A model generated the notes under the pieces. The model had not been told where the DNA came from. It saw nothing but the letters and a program-made list of their open reading frames with translations, and did not search any database. Below are positions 29,275-38,145 of a DNA stretch of 64,000 nucleotides, in pieces. The stretch is taken from contig NZ_CANMUE010000008.1 of assembly GCF_947500975.1 (NCBI RefSeq), forward strand, positions 80,690-144,689, given 5' to 3'. How positions within the stretch are numbered: position 1 is the first letter of the stretch; each line of letters opens with the position of its first letter. Both the position numbers and the translations under genes were made by a program. The DNA comes from an uncultured Polaribacter sp. Its GTDB lineage: Bacteria > Bacteroidota > Bacteroidia > Flavobacteriales > Flavobacteriaceae.

Positions 29275-29907
29275 ATGACAGAAATTTTAGATTTTCTTTT
29301 TGGTCAATACTCACAATCATCTACTATAGATATTACACTTGAAATTATTGCTATAATTTTTGGTTTTTTATCAGTTTGGTTTTCGAAACAAAATAAAATT
29401 TGGGTATTTCCAACAGGGATGATTAGTACATCAATCTTTGTGTATTTGTTATTAAAATGGGAATTGTTAGGTGATATGATGATTAACATTTATTACTTTA
29501 TCATGAGTGTTTATGGTTGGTATATTTGGACTCGTAAAGTAGATAACGATTTGGTTACACCTATCTCTGTAACAACAAAAAAAGAGAAAAAAACAGCTGT
29601 TTTTATTTTTATAGCAACTTTAGTTTTTGTTTTTATCATCTATAAAATTTTTAACAAATGGACATCTTGGGTTGCATATGCAGATACCATAACAACCGCC
29701 ATTTTCTTTGTTGGAATGTGGTTAATGGCAAGACGTAAAATTGAAAATTGGTTGTTTTGGATTGTAGGAAACATCATTTCTGTACCTTTATATTTTTACA
29801 AAGGATTTACATTCACTAGTTTTCAATACTTAGGATTTACATTTATAGCAATATTTGGTTATTTAGCATGGAAAAAAAGCTTAGACAAAAAGACATCAAC
29901 ATTGTAA
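29275..29907 (+). CDS. PnuC family transporter (nicotinamide riboside or thiamine-type PnuT)
   Basis: Seven-TM-like; NKIWVFPTGMIST, NIYYFIMSVYGWYIWTR, WLFWIVGNIISVPLYFYKGFTFTSFQY. Confidence 0.88.
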   Translation: MTEILDFLFGQYSQSSTIDITLEIIAIIFGFLSVWFSKQNKIWVFPTGMISTSIFVYLLLKWELLGDMMINIYYFIMSVYGWYIWTRKVDNDLVTPISVTTKKEKKTAVFIFIATLVFVFIIYKIFNKWTSWVAYADTITTAIFFVGMWLMARRKIENWLFWIVGNIISVPLYFYKGFTFTSFQYLGFTFIAIFGYLAWKKSLDKKTSTL

Positions 29908-30527
29908 AAGTGGTTTTGTTTGGTCCAGAATCTACTGGAAAAACAACACTTTCTCGTCATTTAGCAAGACATTACAATACTGTTTGGGCTCCAGAATTTG
30001 CAAGAGAATACTTACAAAACAAATGGAACAATGAGCGTAAAACTTGTGAAGCAGATGATTTAATACCAATTGCAATTGGGCAAATGAAATTGGAAAATAC
30101 ATTGGCAAAAAAAGCTGATAAAATATTAATTTGCGATACAGATTTATTAGAAACCAAAGTATATTCTGAAGAATTTTATGGTGGTTTTGTTGATGAAAAA
30201 CTAGACAAAGCAGCTAATGAAAACACCTATGATTTATACTTACTCACTTATATTGATACTCCTTTTGAAGAAGACGATTTAAGAGACAGACCAGAACTAC
30301 GGTTAGAAATGTTTAATGCTTTTGAAAACGCTTTAAAAAAACATAACAGACCCTATATTTTACTAAAAGGAGATAAAGAAACTCGTTTAAAAAATGCTAC
30401 CGCAGCAATTGATAAAATTATTGCAGATAAAGAAAATTTACATTCTTTTTCTGACTCTTTACAAGATATAGATATGCATTTTTTACATCATAGCTCAGAT
30501 GATTTTGGAAATTCTTATGATTTTTAA
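29868..30527 (+). CDS. NadR/RNK-like P-loop ATPase
   Basis: VVLFGPESTGKTTLSRHLARHYNTVWAPEFAREYL; overlaps pnuC by 40 nt. Confidence 0.85.
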   Translation: MEKKLRQKDINIVKVVLFGPESTGKTTLSRHLARHYNTVWAPEFAREYLQNKWNNERKTCEADDLIPIAIGQMKLENTLAKKADKILICDTDLLETKVYSEEFYGGFVDEKLDKAANENTYDLYLLTYIDTPFEEDDLRDRPELRLEMFNAFENALKKHNRPYILLKGDKETRLKNATAAIDKIIADKENLHSFSDSLQDIDMHFLHHSSDDFGNSYDF

Positions 30528-30593
30528 ATAAATAAGAGAAAAAAGAAGCTTATCAATTTTCTTTTATCTCTTTTCTAACTCTTTTTAGAAAAA

Positions 30594-30998
30594 ATGAACA
30601 AAGAAAATATCATCAAAGAACTTAATTTTAAGGCCATCAGAAGTTCTGGTGCTGGAGGTCAGCATGTAAATAAAACATCTTCAAAAATTGAGCTAACTTT
30701 TGATGTAGAAAACTCAAATTCCTTGTCTAATAATGAAAAAGATATTTTAAAAGTAAAACTCGCATCAAAATTAACCAATGAAAATGTGTTACTTATCTTC
30801 TGTGAAGAAACACGCTCTCAACATAGAAATAAAGATTTAGTTATTAAACGTTTTTTAAATTTGTTGACAACAAGTTTAATTCGCCCTAAAATAAGACGTA
30901 AAACAAAACCAAGTAAAGCTTCTATCAGAAGAAAAACTGAAAGCAAAAAAAGAACTTCCGTAAAAAAAGCATTAAGAAAAAAACCAGATATAAATTAA
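30594..30998 (+). CDS. arfB: ArfB/YaeJ-like peptidyl-tRNA hydrolase (ribosome rescue)
   Basis: RSSGAGGQHVNKTSSKIEL GGQ domain and basic C-terminal tail. Confidence 0.88.
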   Translation: MNKENIIKELNFKAIRSSGAGGQHVNKTSSKIELTFDVENSNSLSNNEKDILKVKLASKLTNENVLLIFCEETRSQHRNKDLVIKRFLNLLTTSLIRPKIRRKTKPSKASIRRKTESKKRTSVKKALRKKPDIN

Positions 30999-31005
30999 AG
31001 TAAAA

Positions 31006-31404
31006 TTAGCTATTTTTCATTTTCTCTAAATACTCACCCATTTTTTGATGCACAATATTTATAGCTTTTAAAGGCCTAATCATTACTTTTATTTCTTTTA
31101 ATTGCCCTTCTTCATTAAACTTAATCATATCAATTCCGTTAACTGAAACATCGCTAATTTCAGTTTCAAATTCTAACAAAGCATTTTCTTCGTCGCAAAC
31201 TTCTCTTATATATTTAAAATAACCGTTTGCTATAATTTTAGCTGCAGCTGTTAAATACATACTTACCATAAATTTACCTTTAATGGGTGTAAATACAACC
31301 GGAGAGTATAAAACAGCCTCATCTGCAATTAAATTTTTTAATCCATCAATATTTCTTGTTTCTAAAAATTGATGCCAGGTTTCTAATCCTTTTAATTTAT
31401 CCAT
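31006..31404 (-). CDS. NTF2/SnoaL-like family protein
   Basis: WHQFLETRNIDGLKNLIADEAVLYSPVVFTPIKGK fold pattern. Confidence 0.75.
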   Translation of the reverse strand: MDKLKGLETWHQFLETRNIDGLKNLIADEAVLYSPVVFTPIKGKFMVSMYLTAAAKIIANGYFKYIREVCDEENALLEFETEISDVSVNGIDMIKFNEEGQLKEIKVMIRPLKAINIVHQKMGEYLEKMKNS

Positions 31405-31492
31405 CTTAAAAATGCTTTTCTCAAAGCTACAAAAAAAACCATTTATAATTTGTTATTTAAAATTTACGTCTTAGTTTTGCGCCGTTCTCATA

Positions 31493-31593
31493 AAGGGGTG
31501 CTAAAACTGGATATTATTTCTTAGGAAACAAGTTCAGCAAAAGCTGAGATCATACCCAATGAACCTAGAACAGGTAATGCTGTTTAGGGAAAT
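31493..31593 (+). promoter_or_regulatory. TPP (thiamine pyrophosphate) riboswitch, THI element
   Basis: GGGGTGC ... GCTGAGATCATACCC ... GAACCTagaaCaGGTAATGCtGtttAGGGAAA matches the THI box core. Confidence 0.92.
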
Positions 31594-31601
31594 ATCGTTA
31601 A

Positions 31602-31676
31602 GTCATTGCGAAGAATTTATTCTGAAGCAATCTTTATTCTGAAGAGATTACCAAGTCGTAACCTCCTCGTAATGAC
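31602..31676. repeat. REP-like palindromic repeat, copy 1
   Basis: GTCATTGCGAAGAA...GAAGCAATCT...AGAGATTACCAAGTCGTAACCTCCTCGTAATGAC; related to copies at 58.0 and 59.2 kb. Confidence 0.7.
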
Positions 31677-31747
31677 TAAAAATTTTAATTATTCAATATT
31701 AATCACAAGAATAATTACCTCTTTTTATTCGTTTTAAATTTTTTAAA

Positions 31748-34126
31748 ATGAAAAAAAATATCTTTTTTTTATTCTTGTTTACAAGTATACTTGTAAACGC
31801 CCAAACATTTACACTAAAAGGAAAAGTAGTAAATGAAAACAACGAACCTTTACCAGGAGCAACTATTTTGGTAAAAGAAAGTAAAAAAGGAACTTCAACC
31901 GATTTTGATGGTCAGTTCTCAGTAAATCTTCCAAAAGGAAAGTACACAATTCAAGTTTCTTTTATTGGCTACAAGTCAGTTTCTAAGGAAGTTTCTTTGA
32001 CTAAAAATGATGAAATTGAGTTTTCATTATTGCCAGATTCTACAGTTTTAGAAGAGGTTTTGGTTTCTGCAGTTCGTGTAAAAGCGAATTCGCCAGTAAC
32101 ACATTCTAACTTATCAAAAAAGGAAATTGCAAAACGTAATTTAGGACAAGACATTCCTATTTTGCTTAACTATTTACCTTCTGTAACTACATCTTCTGAT
32201 GCTGGAGCAGGTATTGGTTACACGTATATTCGTGTTCGTGGTTCTGATGGAAGTCGTGTAAACGTTACAGTAAACGGAATTCCGTACAACGATGCAGAAA
32301 GTCAAGGAACTTTTTGGGTAAATATGGGTGATTTTGCTTCTTCTACAGAAAGCTTACAATTACAACGTGGTGTTGGTACATCTACCAACGGTTCTGGTGC
32401 TTTTGGTGCGAGTTTAAACATTTTAACGGATGCTATTTCTGAAGAAGCTAGTGGAGAAATTTCAAACTCTTTTGGTTCTTATGGAACAAGAAAACATACA
32501 GTAAAATTTACAACAGGAAAAATAAATGACAATTTTGAGTTTGCTGGTCGTTTGTCTAATGTGTATTCTGATGGTTACATAGACAGAGCTTTTACAGATT
32601 TAAAATCGTATTTCTTACAAGCTTCTTATGTAGATGAAAACACCTTAGTAAAAGCATTGGCTTTTGGAGGTAAAGAATATACTTATCAAGCTTGGTATGG
32701 CTTAACTGCAGAGGAATTAGCAGAGGATAGAAAACAGAATCCTTATACCTATGATAATGAAACTGACAACTACCAACAAGATCATTATCAGTTGCATTGG
32801 AATGAGAAATTAAACAAAAATTGGTCTACAAACTTAGGTTTAAATTACACAAGAGGTAAAGGATATTTTGAGCAATTTAAAGAAGAAGAATCTGCTGAAG
32901 ATTTTAATAACTTAATTACAGAAGATAGTGATGTTGTTGTTAGACGTTGGTTAGACAACCATTTTTATGTAGCCAATTTTAACGCTACATACAAAAACAA
33001 TAATATAGAAGTTATTGGAGGAATGTCTTACAGCAACTATACTAATGATCATTTTGGAGAAATAATTTGGGGAAGTGATTTATCTGAGGGAACTAGTATT
33101 AGAGATCAATATTATTTTAGTGATGCTAAAAAAACAGATTATAGTTCATTTATAAAAACTACTTATAAAATATCAAATCAATTAACTGCTTTTGTTGATT
33201 TACAAGGAAGGTTTGTAACTTATAAAACAAAAGGATTGACATCTGATAGAGATGAAATAGATGTAAATACTAATTTCAATTTCTTTAATCCTAAATTAGG
33301 ATTAACATACACACTTAACAACTCAAATAGTTTTTATGCATCTTATGCAAAAGCAAACAGAGAACCTAATAGAAATGATTTTGAAGTAGGAACTACACAA
33401 CACGAAAGTTTAGATGATTATGAGTTAGGTTGGCGTTTAAAAAACGAAAACATTAAATTAAGTACCAATGTTTACTATATGGATTATAGAAATCAGTTAG
33501 TATTAACTGGTGCTTTAAATGATGTTGGTTCTCCTATTAGAGCTACAAGCGGAAAAAGTTACCGTTTAGGTTTAGAAGTTGATGCAGATATTCGTGTAAA
33601 TGATCAATTTTCTATTAGACCAAATGTAGCCATAAGTTCTAATAAGAACGTAGATTTTAACGCGACCATAAATGGTGATTTAGTTAATTTAGGAAATACG
33701 CCTATTTCTAATTCTCCTGATGTAATTGCAGGTAATGCTTTTGTTTTTCAGCCTTTAAAAAACTTACAATTTTCTCTTTTATCTAAATATGTTGGCGAAC
33801 AATATATGGGTAATTTAGGTGGTGCAGTTGTGAATGAACCATCAATTCTTTATAAAGAAATATCTACAGATAACGAAAAACTAAAAAGTTATTTTACAAG
33901 TGATTTTAATGCAGTTTATGAAATAGAAACAAATAAAATATTTAAATCGGTTGTATTTACTGCTTTAATAAATAACATCTTTAACAAAAAATATGTAGAC
34001 AGGGGTTATTATTACACCTATGATGACACTTGGACAACTGCTGGTGTTACAACAACTGTTGATGGAGCTGGTTATTATCCGCAAGCAACAAGAAACTTCT
34101 TATTAGGAGTTACATTAAAATTTTAA
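31748..34126 (+). CDS. TonB-dependent receptor, TPP-riboswitch controlled (thiamine uptake candidate)
   Basis: Signal peptide; CarboxypepD_reg-like GKVVNENNEPLPGATILVKESKKGTSTDFDGQFSV; plug domain; C-terminal ...RNFLLGVTLKF. Confidence 0.92.
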   Translation: MKKNIFFLFLFTSILVNAQTFTLKGKVVNENNEPLPGATILVKESKKGTSTDFDGQFSVNLPKGKYTIQVSFIGYKSVSKEVSLTKNDEIEFSLLPDSTVLEEVLVSAVRVKANSPVTHSNLSKKEIAKRNLGQDIPILLNYLPSVTTSSDAGAGIGYTYIRVRGSDGSRVNVTVNGIPYNDAESQGTFWVNMGDFASSTESLQLQRGVGTSTNGSGAFGASLNILTDAISEEASGEISNSFGSYGTRKHTVKFTTGKINDNFEFAGRLSNVYSDGYIDRAFTDLKSYFLQASYVDENTLVKALAFGGKEYTYQAWYGLTAEELAEDRKQNPYTYDNETDNYQQDHYQLHWNEKLNKNWSTNLGLNYTRGKGYFEQFKEEESAEDFNNLITEDSDVVVRRWLDNHFYVANFNATYKNNNIEVIGGMSYSNYTNDHFGEIIWGSDLSEGTSIRDQYYFSDAKKTDYSSFIKTTYKISNQLTAFVDLQGRFVTYKTKGLTSDRDEIDVNTNFNFFNPKLGLTYTLNNSNSFYASYAKANREPNRNDFEVGTTQHESLDDYELGWRLKNENIKLSTNVYYMDYRNQLVLTGALNDVGSPIRATSGKSYRLGLEVDADIRVNDQFSIRPNVAISSNKNVDFNATINGDLVNLGNTPISNSPDVIAGNAFVFQPLKNLQFSLLSKYVGEQYMGNLGGAVVNEPSILYKEISTDNEKLKSYFTSDFNAVYEIETNKIFKSVVFTALINNIFNKKYVDRGYYYTYDDTWTTAGVTTTVDGAGYYPQATRNFLLGVTLKF

Positions 34127-34138
34127 TTACACTTTTTA

Positions 34139-34172
34139 AAAACCTCTTATTATTAAAAATAAGAGGTTTTTT
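34139..34172 (+). terminator. Rho-independent terminator after TonB receptor
   Basis: AACCTCTTAT-TATTAAAA-ATAAGAGGTTTTTT. Confidence 0.85.
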
Positions 34173-34200
34173 CTTACTTGACTTTCTGTTTTAAAAAAGA

Positions 34201-34270
34201 TAACTTAGCTAACTTCTGATATATGTCATTAAAAAAGACGTTATATCACTAATAACGTGGCAGTAATTAA
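34201..34270. repeat. Candidate attC-like palindromic boundary A (weakest)
   Basis: Imperfect stem AACTTCTGATATATGTC / GACGTTATATCACTAATAACGT at the left edge of the island. Confidence 0.35.
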
Positions 34271-34278
34271 AAAACAGA

Positions 34279-35046
34279 ATGTTAAAAGTAAACTACAACA
34301 ACAAAGAATATAAGTTTCCGCAAATGAATCCTATGCAATGGAATTCTTATGTATATGGAACTATTAATTTAGATAATAATTGGCGTGAATTAGATTATAA
34401 AAACGGTGGACATACCTTAAACATAGGTGCTATTTCTTATTTTGAAGTTCCTAAACAGTTATTTAATGAATTGTATAAAAGTGAGTTCTTTTTTTCAGAA
34501 CAAATAATCAATGAAATTGAAGATGGAGAATCTTTTGAAAAACTTCCAATAATATATTTTAATTTAGATATAAATTTTACCAAAATATTTGATTTTAACA
34601 CTTATGAAAGTGTTTTGATTGGAAATATAAAAAGTAAGTTTCCTACTTTTAAAGAACTTGAAAATTTAGTTTTAGATAAAGAAATTATTGAAGATTCTTT
34701 ATTACGTTTAAGTGATTCTTTTAATTACGAACCTACACTTACGGCAATACGTTTTGGAAAAATAAAAAACAATAGTATAAACTTAATCTGTATTGCTGAA
34801 TTTGAAACTCGCAATAAAACCAAAGGAGTTATTGAAATTAATGTTTGGTTACCTATTAACTTCTATTTTGAAGCAGGTGTTTACTCAAACAGTTTTCCTA
34901 ACTTATCAATAAAAGAAAGATTAATAGAAGTTAGAGATTGCTTTGCTACAGTATATAACATATCTGAATATGATTTAACCGAAAAAATAGTTGATCAAAA
35001 AAATAAACGAGTAAAAATTCAATTTCAAAATAAAAAATGGAATTAG
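34279..35046 (+). CDS. Hypothetical protein
   Basis: 255-aa ORF; overlaps the next ORF by 10 nt. Confidence 0.65.
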   Translation: MLKVNYNNKEYKFPQMNPMQWNSYVYGTINLDNNWRELDYKNGGHTLNIGAISYFEVPKQLFNELYKSEFFFSEQIINEIEDGESFEKLPIIYFNLDINFTKIFDFNTYESVLIGNIKSKFPTFKELENLVLDKEIIEDSLLRLSDSFNYEPTLTAIRFGKIKNNSINLICIAEFETRNKTKGVIEINVWLPINFYFEAGVYSNSFPNLSIKERLIEVRDCFATVYNISEYDLTEKIVDQKNKRVKIQFQNKKWN

Positions 35047-35660
35047 TACTTGCAATAGAACAACTTTATCAAACATTTTCTAAATTAACAAAACCAACTA
35101 AAATTGTAAATTATGGATGTGTTAGTTGCATTTCTAAGGATGATGAAAAATACTTTTTACAAACACCACTTAAAAAATTGAATGATCACATTTTTGGCGG
35201 CATTATGGAGTCTGGCAATGTTATAGAAATGGGTAACGAATGTTACAAATACTTTATTCCAAGAATTTTAGAATTGATAACAATAGAAAACTATGATTTT
35301 AGTTTTTCATTTGTGGAATACATTTACCGTGATTTTGCAAAATTCGACTATAAAAACACCTTTAATGAAAAAGAAAGAAGAGCTGTTGATAATTTTTTTT
35401 ATTCATATTTAGAACAAGAATTGGCAAAACCAAAAGTTGAAAGAGATGAATCTGAAATATTTAATATTGCCGAAACAGGGTTTAATGCAATTCCTCTTTT
35501 AGAAAAAATTCAACAAAGAAAAGACTGGGGAGAAATAAAAAAAGAACTCAATTATCATCTTTATTTACAAGAAAATAAATGGGTGAAATCTAAAGCAGAA
35601 TTTAAAATTTGGAGCAAAAAAGGCACAAGAAAAAGTATAATTAATTATCTTTCAAATTAA
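35037..35660 (+). CDS. Hypothetical protein
   Basis: 207-aa ORF, apparently translationally coupled to its neighbours. Confidence 0.65.
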   Translation: MELVLAIEQLYQTFSKLTKPTKIVNYGCVSCISKDDEKYFLQTPLKKLNDHIFGGIMESGNVIEMGNECYKYFIPRILELITIENYDFSFSFVEYIYRDFAKFDYKNTFNEKERRAVDNFFYSYLEQELAKPKVERDESEIFNIAETGFNAIPLLEKIQQRKDWGEIKKELNYHLYLQENKWVKSKAEFKIWSKKGTRKSIINYLSN

Positions 35661-35668
35661 AAATTGAA

Positions 35669-36802
35669 ATGAAAAAACCGATCTCACTTTATGCTCCGGA
35701 ATATTATAACGAAAAAATTATAACTAAAAATCGCCTAATACTAAAAAAAACAAAAGCATTACTTGCTGAAGACAATAACAAGTCATTATTTATTGCAAGT
35801 GTTGAAAACACTAAAGAATACAAATGTAATATCCCAGAAATTACTGAAGAATATAGAAATATTGCCACTAGATCATTCCATAAAGACCGAGAAAAAAACT
35901 GGGAATTACAAACTAAAATTAATGGTTGTAAAATCTATACTAGCAATTGGAATGATAAAGATTATCATTTTAGAATTTATTGGATTGTTATTTCTGAAGA
36001 CCATTTAATACAACTTTTCGGGCTATTTGAACCAAAATTTTCAGGGTTTTATAAACAACATTTTATGTTGAAAGGGCTAGATACAGAAATAGATACAAGT
36101 TTTGATTTTACATCTGAAACAAATCCAAATAATTTATTTGATTGCTTTCTTGTAGAAGTAGATATTAACGAGTTGCAAGAACGAATAGATGAGGCAAAAC
36201 AAAAAGAAATTAAAGCCCAGTTTTTAAAAGAAAATTTAAAACTGTCTAACAAAAACTTTTACACCATTTTAGCTACAGAACTTAAAGAAAAAGAAGAAGC
36301 GATTATAGATAGTTTTATGTGTAAAGATTGGAATATGTATTACGACTTACACAATCCAGAGAACTTTTCTAATCCAGACAGTACGATAGAATGGGAAGAC
36401 AATTCAGATGTTTTTGAATACTACAAAAAACCACATACTGATAACTCAAAAGTAACTATTGTGTGTAACGAAACAATTTGTGATTTACATGCATTGAAAA
36501 AACTTATTGATAATATAGAAATCGCAGAACAAAAAATACTTTCTTTTTTTGAGCATTATACTTTTGGAAATGGGGGAGCTTACGCGGATGCAATTCATTA
36601 TAAATACGCTAAAATAGAAATTGAACGATTACATAATACTACTTATACCAATAATGAATTTTTAAAACGAAATTTATGCTTAAGTGATATTATATTAACT
36701 GAAAACTCTAATGAATTAAAACTATATTTTGAGTGCAGTTGGGATACTGAACATGGAATTGACATTATCTTAAATGATAAATTTGAATGCAAGACGGAAT
36801 AA
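35669..36802 (+). CDS. Hypothetical protein, possibly two-domain
   Basis: 377-aa ORF 8 nt downstream of the previous gene; C-terminal ...YFECSWDTEHGIDIILND. Confidence 0.65.
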   Translation: MKKPISLYAPEYYNEKIITKNRLILKKTKALLAEDNNKSLFIASVENTKEYKCNIPEITEEYRNIATRSFHKDREKNWELQTKINGCKIYTSNWNDKDYHFRIYWIVISEDHLIQLFGLFEPKFSGFYKQHFMLKGLDTEIDTSFDFTSETNPNNLFDCFLVEVDINELQERIDEAKQKEIKAQFLKENLKLSNKNFYTILATELKEKEEAIIDSFMCKDWNMYYDLHNPENFSNPDSTIEWEDNSDVFEYYKKPHTDNSKVTIVCNETICDLHALKKLIDNIEIAEQKILSFFEHYTFGNGGAYADAIHYKYAKIEIERLHNTTYTNNEFLKRNLCLSDIILTENSNELKLYFECSWDTEHGIDIILNDKFECKTE

Positions 36803-36947
36803 TAACTAGTGTAATGGACTAGTATAAGAAGAATAACGGATTTTTTGTACTAATTTTTGGATAAAGAGAGACCTACTTAATATTTACTTAGTTTGGTTTT
36901 AGCTATTGAACCTCTATTATTATTTTTATACATTGTTAGGCATTATT
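36798..36947. repeat. Candidate attC-like palindromic boundary B
   Basis: Left AATAATAACTA (36798-36808), right TATACATTGTTAGGCATTATT; GTTAGGC at 36935-36941 fits the integron core-site consensus GTTRRRY. Confidence 0.5.
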
Positions 36948-36949
36948 TT

Positions 36950-37999
36950 TTAATCTACTAATATTTTAGTTTCAGATAATTCCTCAACTAGTTTTTCTTT
37001 GGTCTTCTGCTTTAAATTATTGGTTGTCAACCTCAATTTTTTCAACCATTTCATCTTGTAAATTGAATCAGGTAAATCTTGTAATAAATTATTATCTAAG
37101 TCTATTTCTTTTAAATTATTACAGTTAAAAATCAGTTCAGGTATGTGCCTAACACTCTGACAAGACCACAGATGTAATACTTGCAAACTCTCAAGCAAAT
37201 GTAATTCGTCCATCAAGTTTGTTGGGTCAAATTTATTTGTCCAATTTGAGTTGATTTTTAATACTTTTAATTTTTTTAATTTCCCGATTCCTTTTGGTAT
37301 CTCTTTAAGGTTATTAATTCCTAAATTTAGTTCTGTAAGTTTTAATAATTCAAAAAGTTCTTTTGGAATTTTTATCAACCCATTACCTTCTAAATTTAAC
37401 TTTTTTAGGCTAGTAAGTTTTGCAATAGAATTGGATATTTTTGCTTTTGAAGCACTTAGTTTAAGGTCTGTCAGCTTTTTGTTTTCTTTTAATATATTGA
37501 CCATTTGTTCAAAATCAAATTTAGTAGCACCAACCAATATTTCTAATTTTGACAATTCAGTCAGTTGACTTAGTGACTTAGGAAGTTTTGTAAGAGGAAC
37601 TGCAAACAAACTTAGTGATTTTAAGTTTTTCATTTTTCCTATAGTTTCAGGAATTGTATTAAAGCTTCCAGTTATTGTCAGTTTTTCTATGTTTTCCAAT
37701 GAGAAAATTATTTCTAGCTCTTTTTCGTTTTTACAAAAAACTCCTAGTTCTTTTAGGCTAGGGTAAGAACTTAAGTTGTTTGGAAAACTCACCCTTTCAC
37801 ACCCATAAAAATTAAGTATTTTCAGTTTGGGTAACTGTGAAACAAATTCAGGTATAATCTCGATATCTGTATACCCAATATCTAATTTTTCTAAATTCTT
37901 ACATTTTTCTATTTCTGATGGAATTTCTTCCCAACCTACTAAGTCAATGCGTTTAACTGAAAGTGGGGCTTTGTTAATCTTTTTTAAGAGTTTTTCCAT
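36950..37999 (-). CDS. Leucine-rich repeat protein (cytoplasmic, no signal peptide)
   Basis: Repeated LxxLxxLxLxxNxLxxIPxx units, e.g. LKKLNLEGNGLIKIPKELFELLKLTELNLGINNLKEIP. Confidence 0.88.
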   Translation of the reverse strand: MEKLLKKINKAPLSVKRIDLVGWEEIPSEIEKCKNLEKLDIGYTDIEIIPEFVSQLPKLKILNFYGCERVSFPNNLSSYPSLKELGVFCKNEKELEIIFSLENIEKLTITGSFNTIPETIGKMKNLKSLSLFAVPLTKLPKSLSQLTELSKLEILVGATKFDFEQMVNILKENKKLTDLKLSASKAKISNSIAKLTSLKKLNLEGNGLIKIPKELFELLKLTELNLGINNLKEIPKGIGKLKKLKVLKINSNWTNKFDPTNLMDELHLLESLQVLHLWSCQSVRHIPELIFNCNNLKEIDLDNNLLQDLPDSIYKMKWLKKLRLTTNNLKQKTKEKLVEELSETKILVD

Positions 38000-38010
38000 T
38001 TCGTTTTTAA

Positions 38011-38141
38011 AATAATAACTAACGTTTTATGTGTATGATTTGTTGCGTTGGTTTAGCAAATAAATACTTAATTGAAAATCCGCGAGGATTTTCGTAAGTT
38101 GGCTAAAAGAAAGCAATAAAATATACACGGTGTTGTAGGTA
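38011..38141. repeat. Candidate attC-like palindromic boundary C
   Basis: AATAATAACTAACG...ATACACGGTGTTGTAGGTA with a perfect central hairpin GAAAATCC-GCGA-GGATTTTC (38074-38093). Confidence 0.6.
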
Positions 38142-38145
38142 GTTT

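Noticed and set aside
29868-29909. pnuC/ATPase 40-nt overlap as a frameshift or fusion
   Set aside because: Both frames have intact starts and stops; an in-frame GTG at 29910 gives an alternative start, so this is an ordinary start ambiguity.
36806-36822. CTAGTGTAATGGACTAG as a transposon terminal repeat
   Set aside because: Only a 5-bp inverted pair and no transposase or target duplication; better explained as part of palindrome B.
37251-37568. 105-aa forward ORF opposite the LRR gene
   Set aside because: Low-complexity antisense of leucine-rich repeats.
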